Origin: Pseudomonas sp. CCC3.1
GTDB taxonomy: Bacteria > Pseudomonadota > Gammaproteobacteria > Pseudomonadales > Pseudomonadaceae
Assembly: GCF_034347405.1 (NCBI RefSeq)
Contig: NZ_CP133778.1
Location: 1,240,001-1,304,000, forward strand
Length of the DNA stretch: 64,000 nucleotides
Direction of reading: 5' to 3'
Positions 49,574 through 58,511 of this stretch are shown here, one piece after another. The notes beneath the pieces are model-generated. The model worked only from the letters and a program-made list of their open reading frames with translations. It did not search any database and was not told the DNA's origin. The translations under genes were made by a program, and so were the position numbers. Numbering within the stretch: the stretch's first letter is position 1; the number at the start of each line of letters is the position of its first letter.

Positions 49574-51427
49574 TCAGACCGCTACCAGTACGATGGCGCC
49601 CATGACCAGTACAGCACCGGCGGCCATGGAAGCAGCGTACCAACGCAGTTGACCGGTTTCGCTGCGGCTCAGGGCGTTATGCCCGGCCTTGGCCATCTGC
49701 GGGATCAAACCAATGGTCTGGTCCAGCGGATCTTTGCGCAGCACGCGGCAGATCAACAGGTACGGTTTGACGAACAGTTTGTCGTACAACCAATCAAAGC
49801 CCCAGGCAGCGAACCACCAGGCCGAGAGGAAACGACCGATGCCACTTTGGGCAACAGCGCTGACGAAGCGACGCTTGCCCAGATACAGCAGAGCCGCGAG
49901 CAGGATACCGGCCAGGGCGATGGCACCCGAGGCGATTTCCAGGCTGTGCTTGGCTTCGCCGCCAGCATGGCCAACGCTTTGTGGCAGTACGCCCGCCAGT
50001 GGTGGAGTGATCATGGCGCCGATGAAGGTCGACAATACGATCAGCACGCTCAGTGGCAGCCAGTAAGTAACGCCGTGGCCTGCGTGGGCTTCAGTCTTGG
50101 CTTCACCGTGGAAGGTGATGAAGATCAGGCGGAAGGTGTACAGCGAGGTCATGAACGCACCGACCAGACCGGCATACAGCAAGCCGCTGTTACCGCTGGC
50201 GAAGGCTTCCCAAAGAATTTCGTCCTTGGAGTAGAAGCCAGCTGTCAGCAATGGCAAGGCCGACAAGGCCGCGCCGCCGACGATGAAGCTGGCGTAAGCC
50301 AGTGGCAGTTTTTTCCACAGGCCGCCCATCTTGAAGATGTTCTGCTCGTGGTGGCAGGCAACAATCACCGCACCGGAAGCAAGGAACAGCAGGGCCTTGA
50401 AGAAGGCGTGGGTCATTAGGTGGAAGATCGCGCCGTCCCAGGCACCCACGCCCAGCGCCAGGAACATGTAGCCGATCTGGCTCATGGTCGAGTAGGCGAG
50501 GATACGTTTGATGTCGGTTTGTACCAGTGCTGCAAAGCCCGCCAGCACCAGGGTCACACCGCCGACGATGCCGACCAGGTGCAGCACTTCAGGGGCCAGG
50601 GTGAACAGACCGTGGGTCCGGGCAATCAGGTACACACCGGCGGTGACCATGGTGGCGGCGTGGATCAGTGCCGAAACCGGTGTCGGGCCCGCCATCGCGT
50701 CTGCCAACCAGGTTTGCAGCGGCAGTTGCGCCGATTTACCGACCGCGCCGCCCAGCAGCATCAAGGTTGCCAGAACGATCCAGAAGTCACCGGCCTGGAA
50801 TTTTTGCGGCGCCAGTACCAGCAGCTCTTGGATGTTCAGCGTGCCCAACTGTTGGAACAGAATGAACAGGCCGATGGCCAGGAACACGTCACCGATACGG
50901 GTCACGATGAAGGCTTTGAGTGCCGCGTTACCGTTGTTGCGGTTGCTGTAGTAGAAACCGATCAACAGGTAGGAACACAGGCCCACGCCTTCCCAGCCGA
51001 AGTACACGAACAACAGGTTATCGGCCAGGATCAGGAACAGCATGCTGGCGATAAACAGGTTGGTGTAGGCGAAGAAGCGTGAGTAGCCGTCTTCACCGCG
51101 CATGTACCAGGAGGCAAACACGTGGATCAGGAAGCCCACACCGACGACGACGCCGAGCATGGTCACGGACAGGCCGTCGAGGTGCAGGGCGAAGTTGGGT
51201 TTGAAATCACCCACCGACATCCACTGCCACAGCACTTGCGTGAACTGACCGCCTTCAGGCGGCGCCACATTGAATTGCCAGATCACAAACGCGGCCACGA
51301 TGGCCGACAGGCCAATGGAGCCGACGCCGACCACGGCCGAGAGGTTTTCGCTGAAGCGTCCACGGGAGAACGACAGCAGCAAAAAGCCGATCAGGGGGAA
51401 TACGAAAGTCAGAAAGAGAAGGTTCAT
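49574..51427 (-). CDS. nuoL: NADH-quinone oxidoreductase subunit L
   Basis: 617 residues. The antiporter-like domain carries YFGWEGVGLCSYLLIGFYY, GKSAQLPLQTWLADAMAGPTPVSALIHAATMVTAGVYLIAR and DIKRILAYSTMSQIGYMFLALG. The C-terminal part provides the long lateral helix and final anchor. Its ATG overlaps the nuoK stop by four bases. Confidence 0.95.
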   Translation of the reverse strand: MNLLFLTFVFPLIGFLLLSFSRGRFSENLSAVVGVGSIGLSAIVAAFVIWQFNVAPPEGGQFTQVLWQWMSVGDFKPNFALHLDGLSVTMLGVVVGVGFLIHVFASWYMRGEDGYSRFFAYTNLFIASMLFLILADNLLFVYFGWEGVGLCSYLLIGFYYSNRNNGNAALKAFIVTRIGDVFLAIGLFILFQQLGTLNIQELLVLAPQKFQAGDFWIVLATLMLLGGAVGKSAQLPLQTWLADAMAGPTPVSALIHAATMVTAGVYLIARTHGLFTLAPEVLHLVGIVGGVTLVLAGFAALVQTDIKRILAYSTMSQIGYMFLALGVGAWDGAIFHLMTHAFFKALLFLASGAVIVACHHEQNIFKMGGLWKKLPLAYASFIVGGAALSALPLLTAGFYSKDEILWEAFASGNSGLLYAGLVGAFMTSLYTFRLIFITFHGEAKTEAHAGHGVTYWLPLSVLIVLSTFIGAMITPPLAGVLPQSVGHAGGEAKHSLEIASGAIALAGILLAALLYLGKRRFVSAVAQSGIGRFLSAWWFAAWGFDWLYDKLFVKPYLLICRVLRKDPLDQTIGLIPQMAKAGHNALSRSETGQLRWYAASMAAGAVLVMGAIVLVAV

Positions 51428-51732
51428 CCGCGCATCTCACTGGCAGCATCGATATCAAGCGTGTGGAAGCGGCGATACAGCTGCAGCAGGATCGCCAGGC
51501 CAATGCTGGCCTCAGCGGCTGCCAGGGTGATCACCAGAATGAACATGACCTGTCCATCCGGCTGCGCCCAGCGTGCACCGGCAACGATGAACGCCAGTGC
51601 AGCGGCGTTCATCATGATTTCCAGACTCATCAATACGAAGAGAATGTTGCGACGTACCATCAGGCCAACGAGACCGAGGCAGAACAGGACGCCCGCGACC
51701 GCGAGACCATGTTCGAGAGGTATTCCTGGCAT
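51424..51732 (-). CDS. nuoK: NADH-quinone oxidoreductase subunit K
   Basis: 102 residues with three membrane helices and the conserved glutamates in MSLEIMMNAAALAFIV and LAAAEASIGLAILLQLYRR. It forms part of the proton path between quinone site and antiporters. One base separates it from nuoJ and it overlaps nuoL. Confidence 0.95.
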   Translation of the reverse strand: MPGIPLEHGLAVAGVLFCLGLVGLMVRRNILFVLMSLEIMMNAAALAFIVAGARWAQPDGQVMFILVITLAAAEASIGLAILLQLYRRFHTLDIDAASEMRG

Positions 51733-51733
51733 G

Positions 51734-52237
51734 TTATTGCTCCTTCGCCTCGTTGCGGCCCAAGTGGAACGCCGTCACAGCTGCGGCAAGCAACAGCATC
51801 GAGGCGAGTTCTACCACCAGCAGATACGGGCCGAACAGGCTGATGCCCACGGCTTTTGCATCAATGGTGGTTTGACCGATTGCTGCACCGCTCTGGTGAG
51901 CGAACAGCACGTACAGCAGTTCGGCCAGCAGAATGGCGGACAGAATGCTGGGTCCGATCCAGATGCCGGGCTTGAGCCAATGGCGTTCTTGCGTCACCGA
52001 GGCCGGGCCCTGGTTGAGCATCATGACCACGAACACGAACAGCACCATGATGGCACCGGCGTAGGCGATCACTTCGAGTACACCGGCAAACGGTGCGCCC
52101 AGGCTAAAGAACGTCATCGCCACGGCAATCAGCGAAATAATCAGGTAGAGCAGGGCGTGCACAGGGTTGGTGTTGGTGATCACGCGTAGCGTGGACACGA
52201 CAGCGACACCCGATGCGAAATAGAAAGCGAATTCCAT
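51734..52237 (-). CDS. nuoJ: NADH-quinone oxidoreductase subunit J
   Basis: 167 residues with five membrane helices. The central helix motif VIAYAGAIMVLFVFVVMML, including the pi-bulge region important in coupling, is present, and HALLYLIISLIAVAMTFFSLGAPFAGVLEV precedes it. Located between nuoI and nuoK. Confidence 0.94.
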   Translation of the reverse strand: MEFAFYFASGVAVVSTLRVITNTNPVHALLYLIISLIAVAMTFFSLGAPFAGVLEVIAYAGAIMVLFVFVVMMLNQGPASVTQERHWLKPGIWIGPSILSAILLAELLYVLFAHQSGAAIGQTTIDAKAVGISLFGPYLLVVELASMLLLAAAVTAFHLGRNEAKEQ

Positions 52238-52246
52238 CGTTCTTCC

Positions 52247-52795
52247 TTAAGGCAGCAAGCTCTTCACGTTGATCGGCTCGGCTTCGTTCTGAGCAGCACC
52301 TTTCGGCTTGCCCTCAACGGCCATACCCGCAACACGATAGAAGTTGTAATCAGGGTTCTTGCCGGGACCGGAGATCAGCAGATCTTCCTTCTCGTACACC
52401 AGATCCTGACGTTTGAACTCGGCCATTTCGAAATCCGGCGTCAGCTGGATCGCGGTGGTCGGGCAGGCTTCCTCACACAGGCCGCAAAAAATGCAGCGTG
52501 AGAAGTTGATGCGGAAGAACTCCGGGTACCAACGGCCATCTTCGGTTTCGGCTTTTTGCAGCGAGATGCAACCCACCGGGCACGCTACGGCGCACAGGTT
52601 GCAGGCTACACAACGCTCTTCGCCGTCCGGGTCGCGGGTCAGGACGATTCGGCCACGGTAACGCGGTGGCAGATAGACCGGTTCTTCCGGGTATTGCAGC
52701 GTGTCACGCTTGCGGAAGGCATGGCCAAACACCATCACCAAGCTGCGAAGCTGGGTGTAGGTGCCATGCACGATGTCAAACAGGTACTTGAACAT
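52247..52795 (-). CDS. nuoI: NADH-quinone oxidoreductase subunit I
   Basis: 182 residues. Two 4Fe-4S binding motifs, CVACNLCAVACPVGC and CIFCGLCEEACPT, hold clusters N6a and N6b that link the peripheral arm to NuoB. The ALQ-like C-terminus ends in EPINVKSLLP. Encoded directly after nuoH, ten bases before nuoJ. Confidence 0.95.
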   Translation of the reverse strand: MFKYLFDIVHGTYTQLRSLVMVFGHAFRKRDTLQYPEEPVYLPPRYRGRIVLTRDPDGEERCVACNLCAVACPVGCISLQKAETEDGRWYPEFFRINFSRCIFCGLCEEACPTTAIQLTPDFEMAEFKRQDLVYEKEDLLISGPGKNPDYNFYRVAGMAVEGKPKGAAQNEAEPINVKSLLP

Positions 52796-52807
52796 GGGTC
52801 TTTATCC

Positions 52808-53815
52808 TCACTGAGCCGCGACTGCAGGCGTGTTCAGCAACACGACGGCAGCGGTCACCAGCAAATTGATCAGGGTCAGCGGCAGGCAGAACTTCCAGCT
52901 GAAGTCCATCACTTGGTCATACCGTGGACGCGGAATAGCCGCGCGCAGCAGGATGAAGATCATGATGAAAAACGCGGTCTTCAGGGCGAACCAGATAAAC
53001 GGAATCTGCGGCAGGATGCCGAAAGGCCCGTGCCAGCCACCGAAGAACAAAGTCACCAGCAACGCCGAGATCAACACGATCCCGATGTATTCACCGACGA
53101 AGAACATGCCCCATTTCATGCCGGCGTATTCAATGTGGTAACCATCGGCCAGTTCCTGTTCGGCTTCTGGCTGGTCGAAAGGGTGACGGTGAGTCACCGC
53201 GACGCCAGCGATGAAGAAGGTCAGGAAACCGAAGATCTGCGGAATGATGAACCACAGGTTCTGCGCTTGGTACTCGACGATGTCGCGCATGTTGAACGAG
53301 CCAACCTGCACCACGATGCCCATCAGCGACAGGCCCATGAACACTTCGTACGACACGGTCTGGGCCGAGGCCCGCAAGCTGCCGAGCAAGGCGAACTTGT
53401 TGTTACTGGACCAGCCAGCGAACAACACCGCGTACACCGACAGACCGGCCATGGCGAAGAAGAACAGGATGCCGATGTTCAGATCCGCCACGCCCCAGGT
53501 CGGGGTGATCGGGATAATCGCGAAAGCGATCAGCAAGGCGCTCATGGCCACAACCGGTGCCAGGGTGAAAATCACCTTGTCGGCAAACGGTGGCGTCCAG
53601 TCTTCCTTGAAGAACATTTTGATCATGTCAGCGGCAATCTGAAACGCGCCGAACGGGCCAACGCGGTTCGGACCGTAACGGTCTTGCCACAGGGCCAGCA
53701 GGCGACGTTCTACCCAGCTGAGCAGCGCGCCGCACACCACAACGGCGAGCAGAATCACCACGGCTTGCACCACCGAGATAATCACGTCGATCACTTCAGG
53801 CGTAAACCAAGTCAT
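52808..53815 (-). CDS. nuoH: NADH-quinone oxidoreductase subunit H
   Basis: 335 residues with eight membrane helices. Signature ERRLLALWQDRYGPNRVGPFGAFQIAADMIKMFFKEDWTPPFADK, the quinone-chamber loop, and FDQPEAEQELADGYHIEYAGMKWGMFF with conserved acidic residues. It forms the quinone cavity with NuoB and NuoCD. The start overlaps the nuoG stop (ATGA). Confidence 0.95.
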   Translation of the reverse strand: MTWFTPEVIDVIISVVQAVVILLAVVVCGALLSWVERRLLALWQDRYGPNRVGPFGAFQIAADMIKMFFKEDWTPPFADKVIFTLAPVVAMSALLIAFAIIPITPTWGVADLNIGILFFFAMAGLSVYAVLFAGWSSNNKFALLGSLRASAQTVSYEVFMGLSLMGIVVQVGSFNMRDIVEYQAQNLWFIIPQIFGFLTFFIAGVAVTHRHPFDQPEAEQELADGYHIEYAGMKWGMFFVGEYIGIVLISALLVTLFFGGWHGPFGILPQIPFIWFALKTAFFIMIFILLRAAIPRPRYDQVMDFSWKFCLPLTLINLLVTAAVVLLNTPAVAAQ

Positions 53816-56526
53816 TGGGCTGCCTCCTGCAAACCGTCAACGGTAAGGCCAAAGATCGCGGGCGGAATACCTGGCAAGCCAGCGGGCAATGCCACCAGAC
53901 CTGCACCCAGCTCTTCGTTGACACGCAGTGGCAGACGCAGGGTCAGGCCAGCCACGTTCAAGCTCAGCAGCGCGCCATCATTGACGCCCAGACGGTCGGC
54001 TTCGGACTTGGCCAATGCGATGTAAGCGGCAGGAATGCGTTCTTGTACCGGCGCGGCTTTGGAAGAGTTCTCTTCGCTGCCCAGCAGGTGATAGAACGGC
54101 ACGACGTGCCACGTGCCACGTGCCGGGTTGAAGGCACCCGGAATGTTGGCGAACCAGCTCAGCGCATCGCCCTGGCTTTCGATCAGGCGGATGCCCGGGT
54201 CGCCAGCGCGGATGTGCCCACCGACTTCGTCCTGGAACTTGTTCCACGCTTGTGGCGAGTTCCAGCCCGGCGACCAGGCGAACGGCACTTGTTGGCGCGG
54301 TTCTACGGAGCCCGAGTAACCTTCCATCGAGAATGCGAACGCAGTGTCCGGATCTTGTGGGGTGCGCGGTTCGTGCACGCTGATGTTGGCGCGCATCGCC
54401 GTGCGGCCGCTGTAACGCAAAGGTTCGCGCGCCAGCTTCATGCCCTTGATGCGGAACGCCGCAGACGGTGCTGCTTCAACAATATTGGCCAAGGCCGCAT
54501 TGCTGGCCGCAGTGGCCTGGGTCACGTGGTCAAGCAAGGTCCAGTCAATCGGCTTGTTCAGCAGGGTGCTGCGCAGGGCGTGCAACCAGCGCCAGCCTTC
54601 GTGGATCAGAATGTTCGCGTCCAGGTAGCGCGGCTCAAACACTTGGAAGAAGCGCTGGGCGCGGCCTTCCTGGCTGATCAGCGTACCGTCGCCTTCAGCA
54701 AAGCTGGCAGCAGGCAGTACCAGGTCGGCACGGTCCGTGGTTGCAGTCTTCTGATGGTCAGCAACGATGACCACTTTGGCAGCGTCCAGTGCAGCGTTGA
54801 CCTTGATCGCATCCACACGAGTGAACAGATCGTTTTCGAGCACCACGATCGCGTCGGCTTTGCCGTCGATGACCGCTTGCAGCGCAGCGTCTACCGATTC
54901 GCCGCCGAGCATGGCCAGGCCAAGGCTGTTGGCTTCTGGCACAACCAGGCTGATGGAGCCGGCTTTTTCGCGCAGGTGCAGGGCTTTGGCGATGTTGCCT
55001 GCGGCTTCGATCAGGGCGTTGGAGCCCAGCGAAGTGCCGGCAATGATCAGTGGGCGTTTGGCCGCGAGCAGGGCGTCAGCAATGCGCTTGGCCAACTCAA
55101 GGGCTTCAGCGTCCAGACCGGTCACGGCAGGTGCGCTGGCGTCGAGGGCATGCGCCACGGCGAAACCGATGCGCGCCAGATCATCCGGTGCGGCGTGTAC
55201 GCATTCTTCAGCCACGTCATCGAGCTTGGTTTCAGCCAGGCTGGCGATGAACAGCGGGTTCAGCGCGTGTTGGCCGATGTTCTTCACCGCAGCGTCGAGC
55301 CAAGGCTGAACGCGCATGGCGTCGGCCATGTCTTCGGCCTTGCCTTTAACCGATTGACGCAGCGATAGCGCCATACGGGCGGCGGTCTGGGTCAGGTCTT
55401 CGCCGAGGACGAAAATGGCGTCGTGATCTTCGATCTCGCGCATGTTCGGCACAGGCAGCGGGCTGTCCTTGAGCACTTGCAGCACCAGGCGGATGCGCTC
55501 CAGCTCACCGGCTTCGATGCCGGAGTAGAAGTGCTCGGCGCCCACCAGCTCGCGCAACGCGTAGTTGCTTTCGAGGCTGGCGCGTGGCGATCCGATACCG
55601 ACGATGTTGCGACCGCGCAGCAGGTCAGCAGCCTTGTCCAGCGCAGCGTCCAGGCCCAGCTTGGTGCCATCGGCCAGCAGCGGCTGGCGTGGACGGTCGG
55701 CGCGGTTGACGTAGCCATAGCCGAAACGGCCACGGTCACACAGGAAGTACTGGTTCACCGAACCGTTGAAACGGTTTTCGATGCGACGCAGTTCACCGTA
55801 ACGCTCGCCCGGGCTGATGTTGCAGCCGCTGGAGCAGCCGTGGCAGATGCTTGGCGAAAACTGCATGTCCCACTTGCGGTTGTAGCGCTCGGAGTGAGTC
55901 TTGTCGGTGAACACACCGGTCGGGCAGACCTCGGTGAGGTTGCCGGAGAACTCGCTTTCAAGCGTGCCGTCTTCAACGCGACCGAAGTACACGTTGTCGT
56001 GGGCGCCGAATACACCGAGGTCGGTGCCGCCAGCGTAGTCTTTATAGAAGCGCACACAGCGATAGCAGGCGATGCAGCGGTTCATTTCGTGAGAGATGAA
56101 CGGGCCGAGTTCCTGGTTCTGGTGGGTCCGCTTGGTGAAGCGATAACGGCGCTCGTTATGGCCGGTCATCACGGTCATGTCTTGCAGGTGGCAGTGACCG
56201 CCTTCTTCGCAGACCGGGCAGTCGTGCGGGTGGTTGGTCATCAGCCATTCGACGACGCTGGCGCGAAACACTTTCGCTTCTTCGTCTTCGATGGAAATCC
56301 AGCTTCCGTCAGTGGCTGGCGTCATGCAGGACATGACGATACGACCACGGGTGTCGTTCTCGTCGGTGTACTGCTTGACCGCGCACTGGCGACAGGCACC
56401 AACGCTGCCGAGGGCAGGGTGCCAGCAGAAATACGGAATATCGAGTCCTAGCGACAAACAAGCCTGTAACAGGTTGTCTGCCCCATCGACTTCGAGCTCT
56501 TTGCCGTCTACGTGGATAGTGGCCAT
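53812..56526 (-). CDS. nuoG: NADH-quinone oxidoreductase subunit G
   Basis: 904 residues. The N-terminal ferredoxin-like domain has 2Fe-2S ligands (YFCWHPALGSVGACRQCAV), the His-Cys motif for N5 (HPHDCPVCEEGGHCHLQDM), and CIACYRCVRFYKD with NLTEVCPTGVF for N4. A molybdopterin-oxidoreductase-like domain with the N7 cysteines (CHGCSSGCN) makes up the rest, as in enterobacterial NuoG. It belongs to the peripheral electron-transfer arm. A 133-base gap separates it from nuoF. Confidence 0.95.
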   Translation of the reverse strand: MATIHVDGKELEVDGADNLLQACLSLGLDIPYFCWHPALGSVGACRQCAVKQYTDENDTRGRIVMSCMTPATDGSWISIEDEEAKVFRASVVEWLMTNHPHDCPVCEEGGHCHLQDMTVMTGHNERRYRFTKRTHQNQELGPFISHEMNRCIACYRCVRFYKDYAGGTDLGVFGAHDNVYFGRVEDGTLESEFSGNLTEVCPTGVFTDKTHSERYNRKWDMQFSPSICHGCSSGCNISPGERYGELRRIENRFNGSVNQYFLCDRGRFGYGYVNRADRPRQPLLADGTKLGLDAALDKAADLLRGRNIVGIGSPRASLESNYALRELVGAEHFYSGIEAGELERIRLVLQVLKDSPLPVPNMREIEDHDAIFVLGEDLTQTAARMALSLRQSVKGKAEDMADAMRVQPWLDAAVKNIGQHALNPLFIASLAETKLDDVAEECVHAAPDDLARIGFAVAHALDASAPAVTGLDAEALELAKRIADALLAAKRPLIIAGTSLGSNALIEAAGNIAKALHLREKAGSISLVVPEANSLGLAMLGGESVDAALQAVIDGKADAIVVLENDLFTRVDAIKVNAALDAAKVVIVADHQKTATTDRADLVLPAASFAEGDGTLISQEGRAQRFFQVFEPRYLDANILIHEGWRWLHALRSTLLNKPIDWTLLDHVTQATAASNAALANIVEAAPSAAFRIKGMKLAREPLRYSGRTAMRANISVHEPRTPQDPDTAFAFSMEGYSGSVEPRQQVPFAWSPGWNSPQAWNKFQDEVGGHIRAGDPGIRLIESQGDALSWFANIPGAFNPARGTWHVVPFYHLLGSEENSSKAAPVQERIPAAYIALAKSEADRLGVNDGALLSLNVAGLTLRLPLRVNEELGAGLVALPAGLPGIPPAIFGLTVDGLQEAAQ

Positions 56527-56659
56527 GGTTCAAAGTTCTTCGTTGGCCCGGTGTCAGCGGGCGTGGCTAATGGAATCTTGTTATGCGTTCGAATCAACAC
56601 AGCCTTCAGGGCGTCATCGAACGATCAGAGGGCGGCACGGACCACCCTCATTCAGAACG

Positions 56660-58015
56660 TTACGCGCCGATTACAATCGGGCGTGCCAGCGGGACGGCGC
56701 CAGGTTTTGCTTGCGCAATACCGGCTTCGAACTCTGGACGGAAGTATTTGATCGCGCTGCCCAATGGCTCCACGGCGCCCGGTGCGTGCGCACAGAACGT
56801 CTTGCCTGGGCCGAGGAAACCGACCAGACCCAGCAGGGTCTCGATATCGCCGGGCTGACCTTCACCTTTCTCGATGGCCATCAAGAGCTTGACGCTCCAG
56901 GGCAAGCCATCACGGCAAGGGGTGCAGAAACCGCACGATTCGCGTGCAAAGAACTGTTCCATGTTGCGCAGCAAGGACACCATGTTGACGCTGTCGTCGA
57001 CTGCCATCGCCAGGCCTGTACCCATACGGGTGCCGACTTTAGCGATGCCACCGGCGTACATTTGTGCGTCCAGGTGTTCTGGCAGCAGGAAGCCCGTACC
57101 GGCGCCGCCTGGCTGCCAGCACTTGAGCTTGAAGCCTTCGCGCATGCCGCCCGCGTAGTCTTCGAACAGCTCGCGAGCGGTCACGCCGAACGGCAGTTCC
57201 CACAGGCCAGGGTTCTTCACTTTGCCGGAGAAGCCCATCAGCTTGGTGCCGTGGTCTTCGCTGCCTTCGCGGGCGAGGGATTTGTACCAGTCAACGCCGT
57301 TGCCGATGATGGCTGGCACGTTGCACAGGGTTTCAACGTTGTTCACGCAGGTCGGTTTGCCCCACACGCCCACAGCAGCCGGGAACGGCGGCTTGGAACG
57401 CGGGTTGGCGCGACGGCCTTCGAGGGAGTTGATCAGTGCGGTTTCTTCACCGCAGATGTAACGCCCGGCGCCGGTGTGCACGAACAGTTCGAAGTCAAAG
57501 CCTGAACCGAGGATGTTCTTGCCCAGCAGGCCTGCTGCCTTGGCTTCTTCGACCGCACGACGCAGGTGCACGGCCGCGGTGGTGTATTCGCCACGCAGGA
57601 AGATATAGCCACGGTAGGTTTTCAGTGCGCGGGCACTGATCAGCATGCCTTCGATCAGCAGATGGGGCAGTTGCTCCATCAGCATGCGGTCTTTCCAGGT
57701 GTTGGGTTCCATTTCATCGGCGTTACACAGCAGGTAACGGATGTTCATGGATTCGTCTTTAGGCATCAGCCCCCACTTCACGCCCGTGGGGAAGCCCGCG
57801 CCGCCGCGACCTTTGAGGCCAGCGTCCTTGACGGTCTGGACGATGTCGTCCTGAGCCATGTCAGCGAACGCCTTGCGGGCTGCCGCGTAACCGTCTTTGG
57901 CCTGGTACTCGTCGAGCCATACCGGCTCGGCGTCGTCACGCAGACGCCAGGTCAAAGGGTGAGTTTCTGCCGAACGCGCGATGCGGTTGGCAGGGCCGAA
58001 AGAAGTCAGGGTCAT
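56660..58015 (-). CDS. nuoF: NADH-quinone oxidoreductase subunit F
   Basis: 451 residues. NADH site GLKGRGGAGFPTGVKWGLMP, FMN site with YICGEETALINSLEGRRANPR, and the N3 4Fe-4S ligands in SCGFCTPCRDG plus a later cysteine (TFCAHAPGA). It oxidises NADH and passes electrons through FMN. Its ATG overlaps the nuoE stop. After nuoF the operon has an unusual 133-base gap before nuoG, in which I see no gene. Confidence 0.95.
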   Translation of the reverse strand: MTLTSFGPANRIARSAETHPLTWRLRDDAEPVWLDEYQAKDGYAAARKAFADMAQDDIVQTVKDAGLKGRGGAGFPTGVKWGLMPKDESMNIRYLLCNADEMEPNTWKDRMLMEQLPHLLIEGMLISARALKTYRGYIFLRGEYTTAAVHLRRAVEEAKAAGLLGKNILGSGFDFELFVHTGAGRYICGEETALINSLEGRRANPRSKPPFPAAVGVWGKPTCVNNVETLCNVPAIIGNGVDWYKSLAREGSEDHGTKLMGFSGKVKNPGLWELPFGVTARELFEDYAGGMREGFKLKCWQPGGAGTGFLLPEHLDAQMYAGGIAKVGTRMGTGLAMAVDDSVNMVSLLRNMEQFFARESCGFCTPCRDGLPWSVKLLMAIEKGEGQPGDIETLLGLVGFLGPGKTFCAHAPGAVEPLGSAIKYFRPEFEAGIAQAKPGAVPLARPIVIGA

Positions 58016-58509
58016 GGGTAGCCCTCCAACAACGTGGCGACGCCAGCAGGCTGCACGTCACCGAATGTGTCGTCGTCGATCATCAACGCCGGCGCCTTGT
58101 CGCAGTTGCCCAGGCAGCACACTGGCAGCAGCGTGAAGCGGCCGTCCGGGGTGGTCTGGCCGAGGCCGATGCCGAGCTTGCTCTGGATTTCGCCAACCAC
58201 GGACTCGTGGCCACCGATGTAGCAGACCATGCTGTCGCACACGCGAATGATGTGACGGCCAACCGGCTGGCGGAAGATCTGGCTGTAGAACGTGGCCACA
58301 CCTTCAACGTCGCTGGCTGGAATGCCGAGCAGTTCGCCGATGGCGTATACCGCGCCATCCGGCACCCAGCCGCGTTCCTTCTGAACGATCTTCAGGGCTT
58401 CGATCGACGCTGCGCGTGGATCTTCGTAGTGATGCATCTCGTGCTCGATGGCCGAGCGCTCGGTTTCGCTCAGGGCGAAACGGTCTGTCTGGATAAGCGT
58501 GCTGTTCAT
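58012..58509 (-). CDS. nuoE: NADH-quinone oxidoreductase subunit E
   Basis: 165 residues from ATG 58509 (MNSTLIQTDRFALSETER). Thioredoxin-like 2Fe-2S domain with ligands in CDSMVCYIGG (first group) and CLGNCDKAPALMI (second group). It holds the off-path N1a cluster near the FMN of NuoF. Two bases after nuoCD, overlapping nuoF. Confidence 0.94.
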   Translation of the reverse strand: MNSTLIQTDRFALSETERSAIEHEMHHYEDPRAASIEALKIVQKERGWVPDGAVYAIGELLGIPASDVEGVATFYSQIFRQPVGRHIIRVCDSMVCYIGGHESVVGEIQSKLGIGLGQTTPDGRFTLLPVCCLGNCDKAPALMIDDDTFGDVQPAGVATLLEGYP

Positions 58510-58511
58510 GC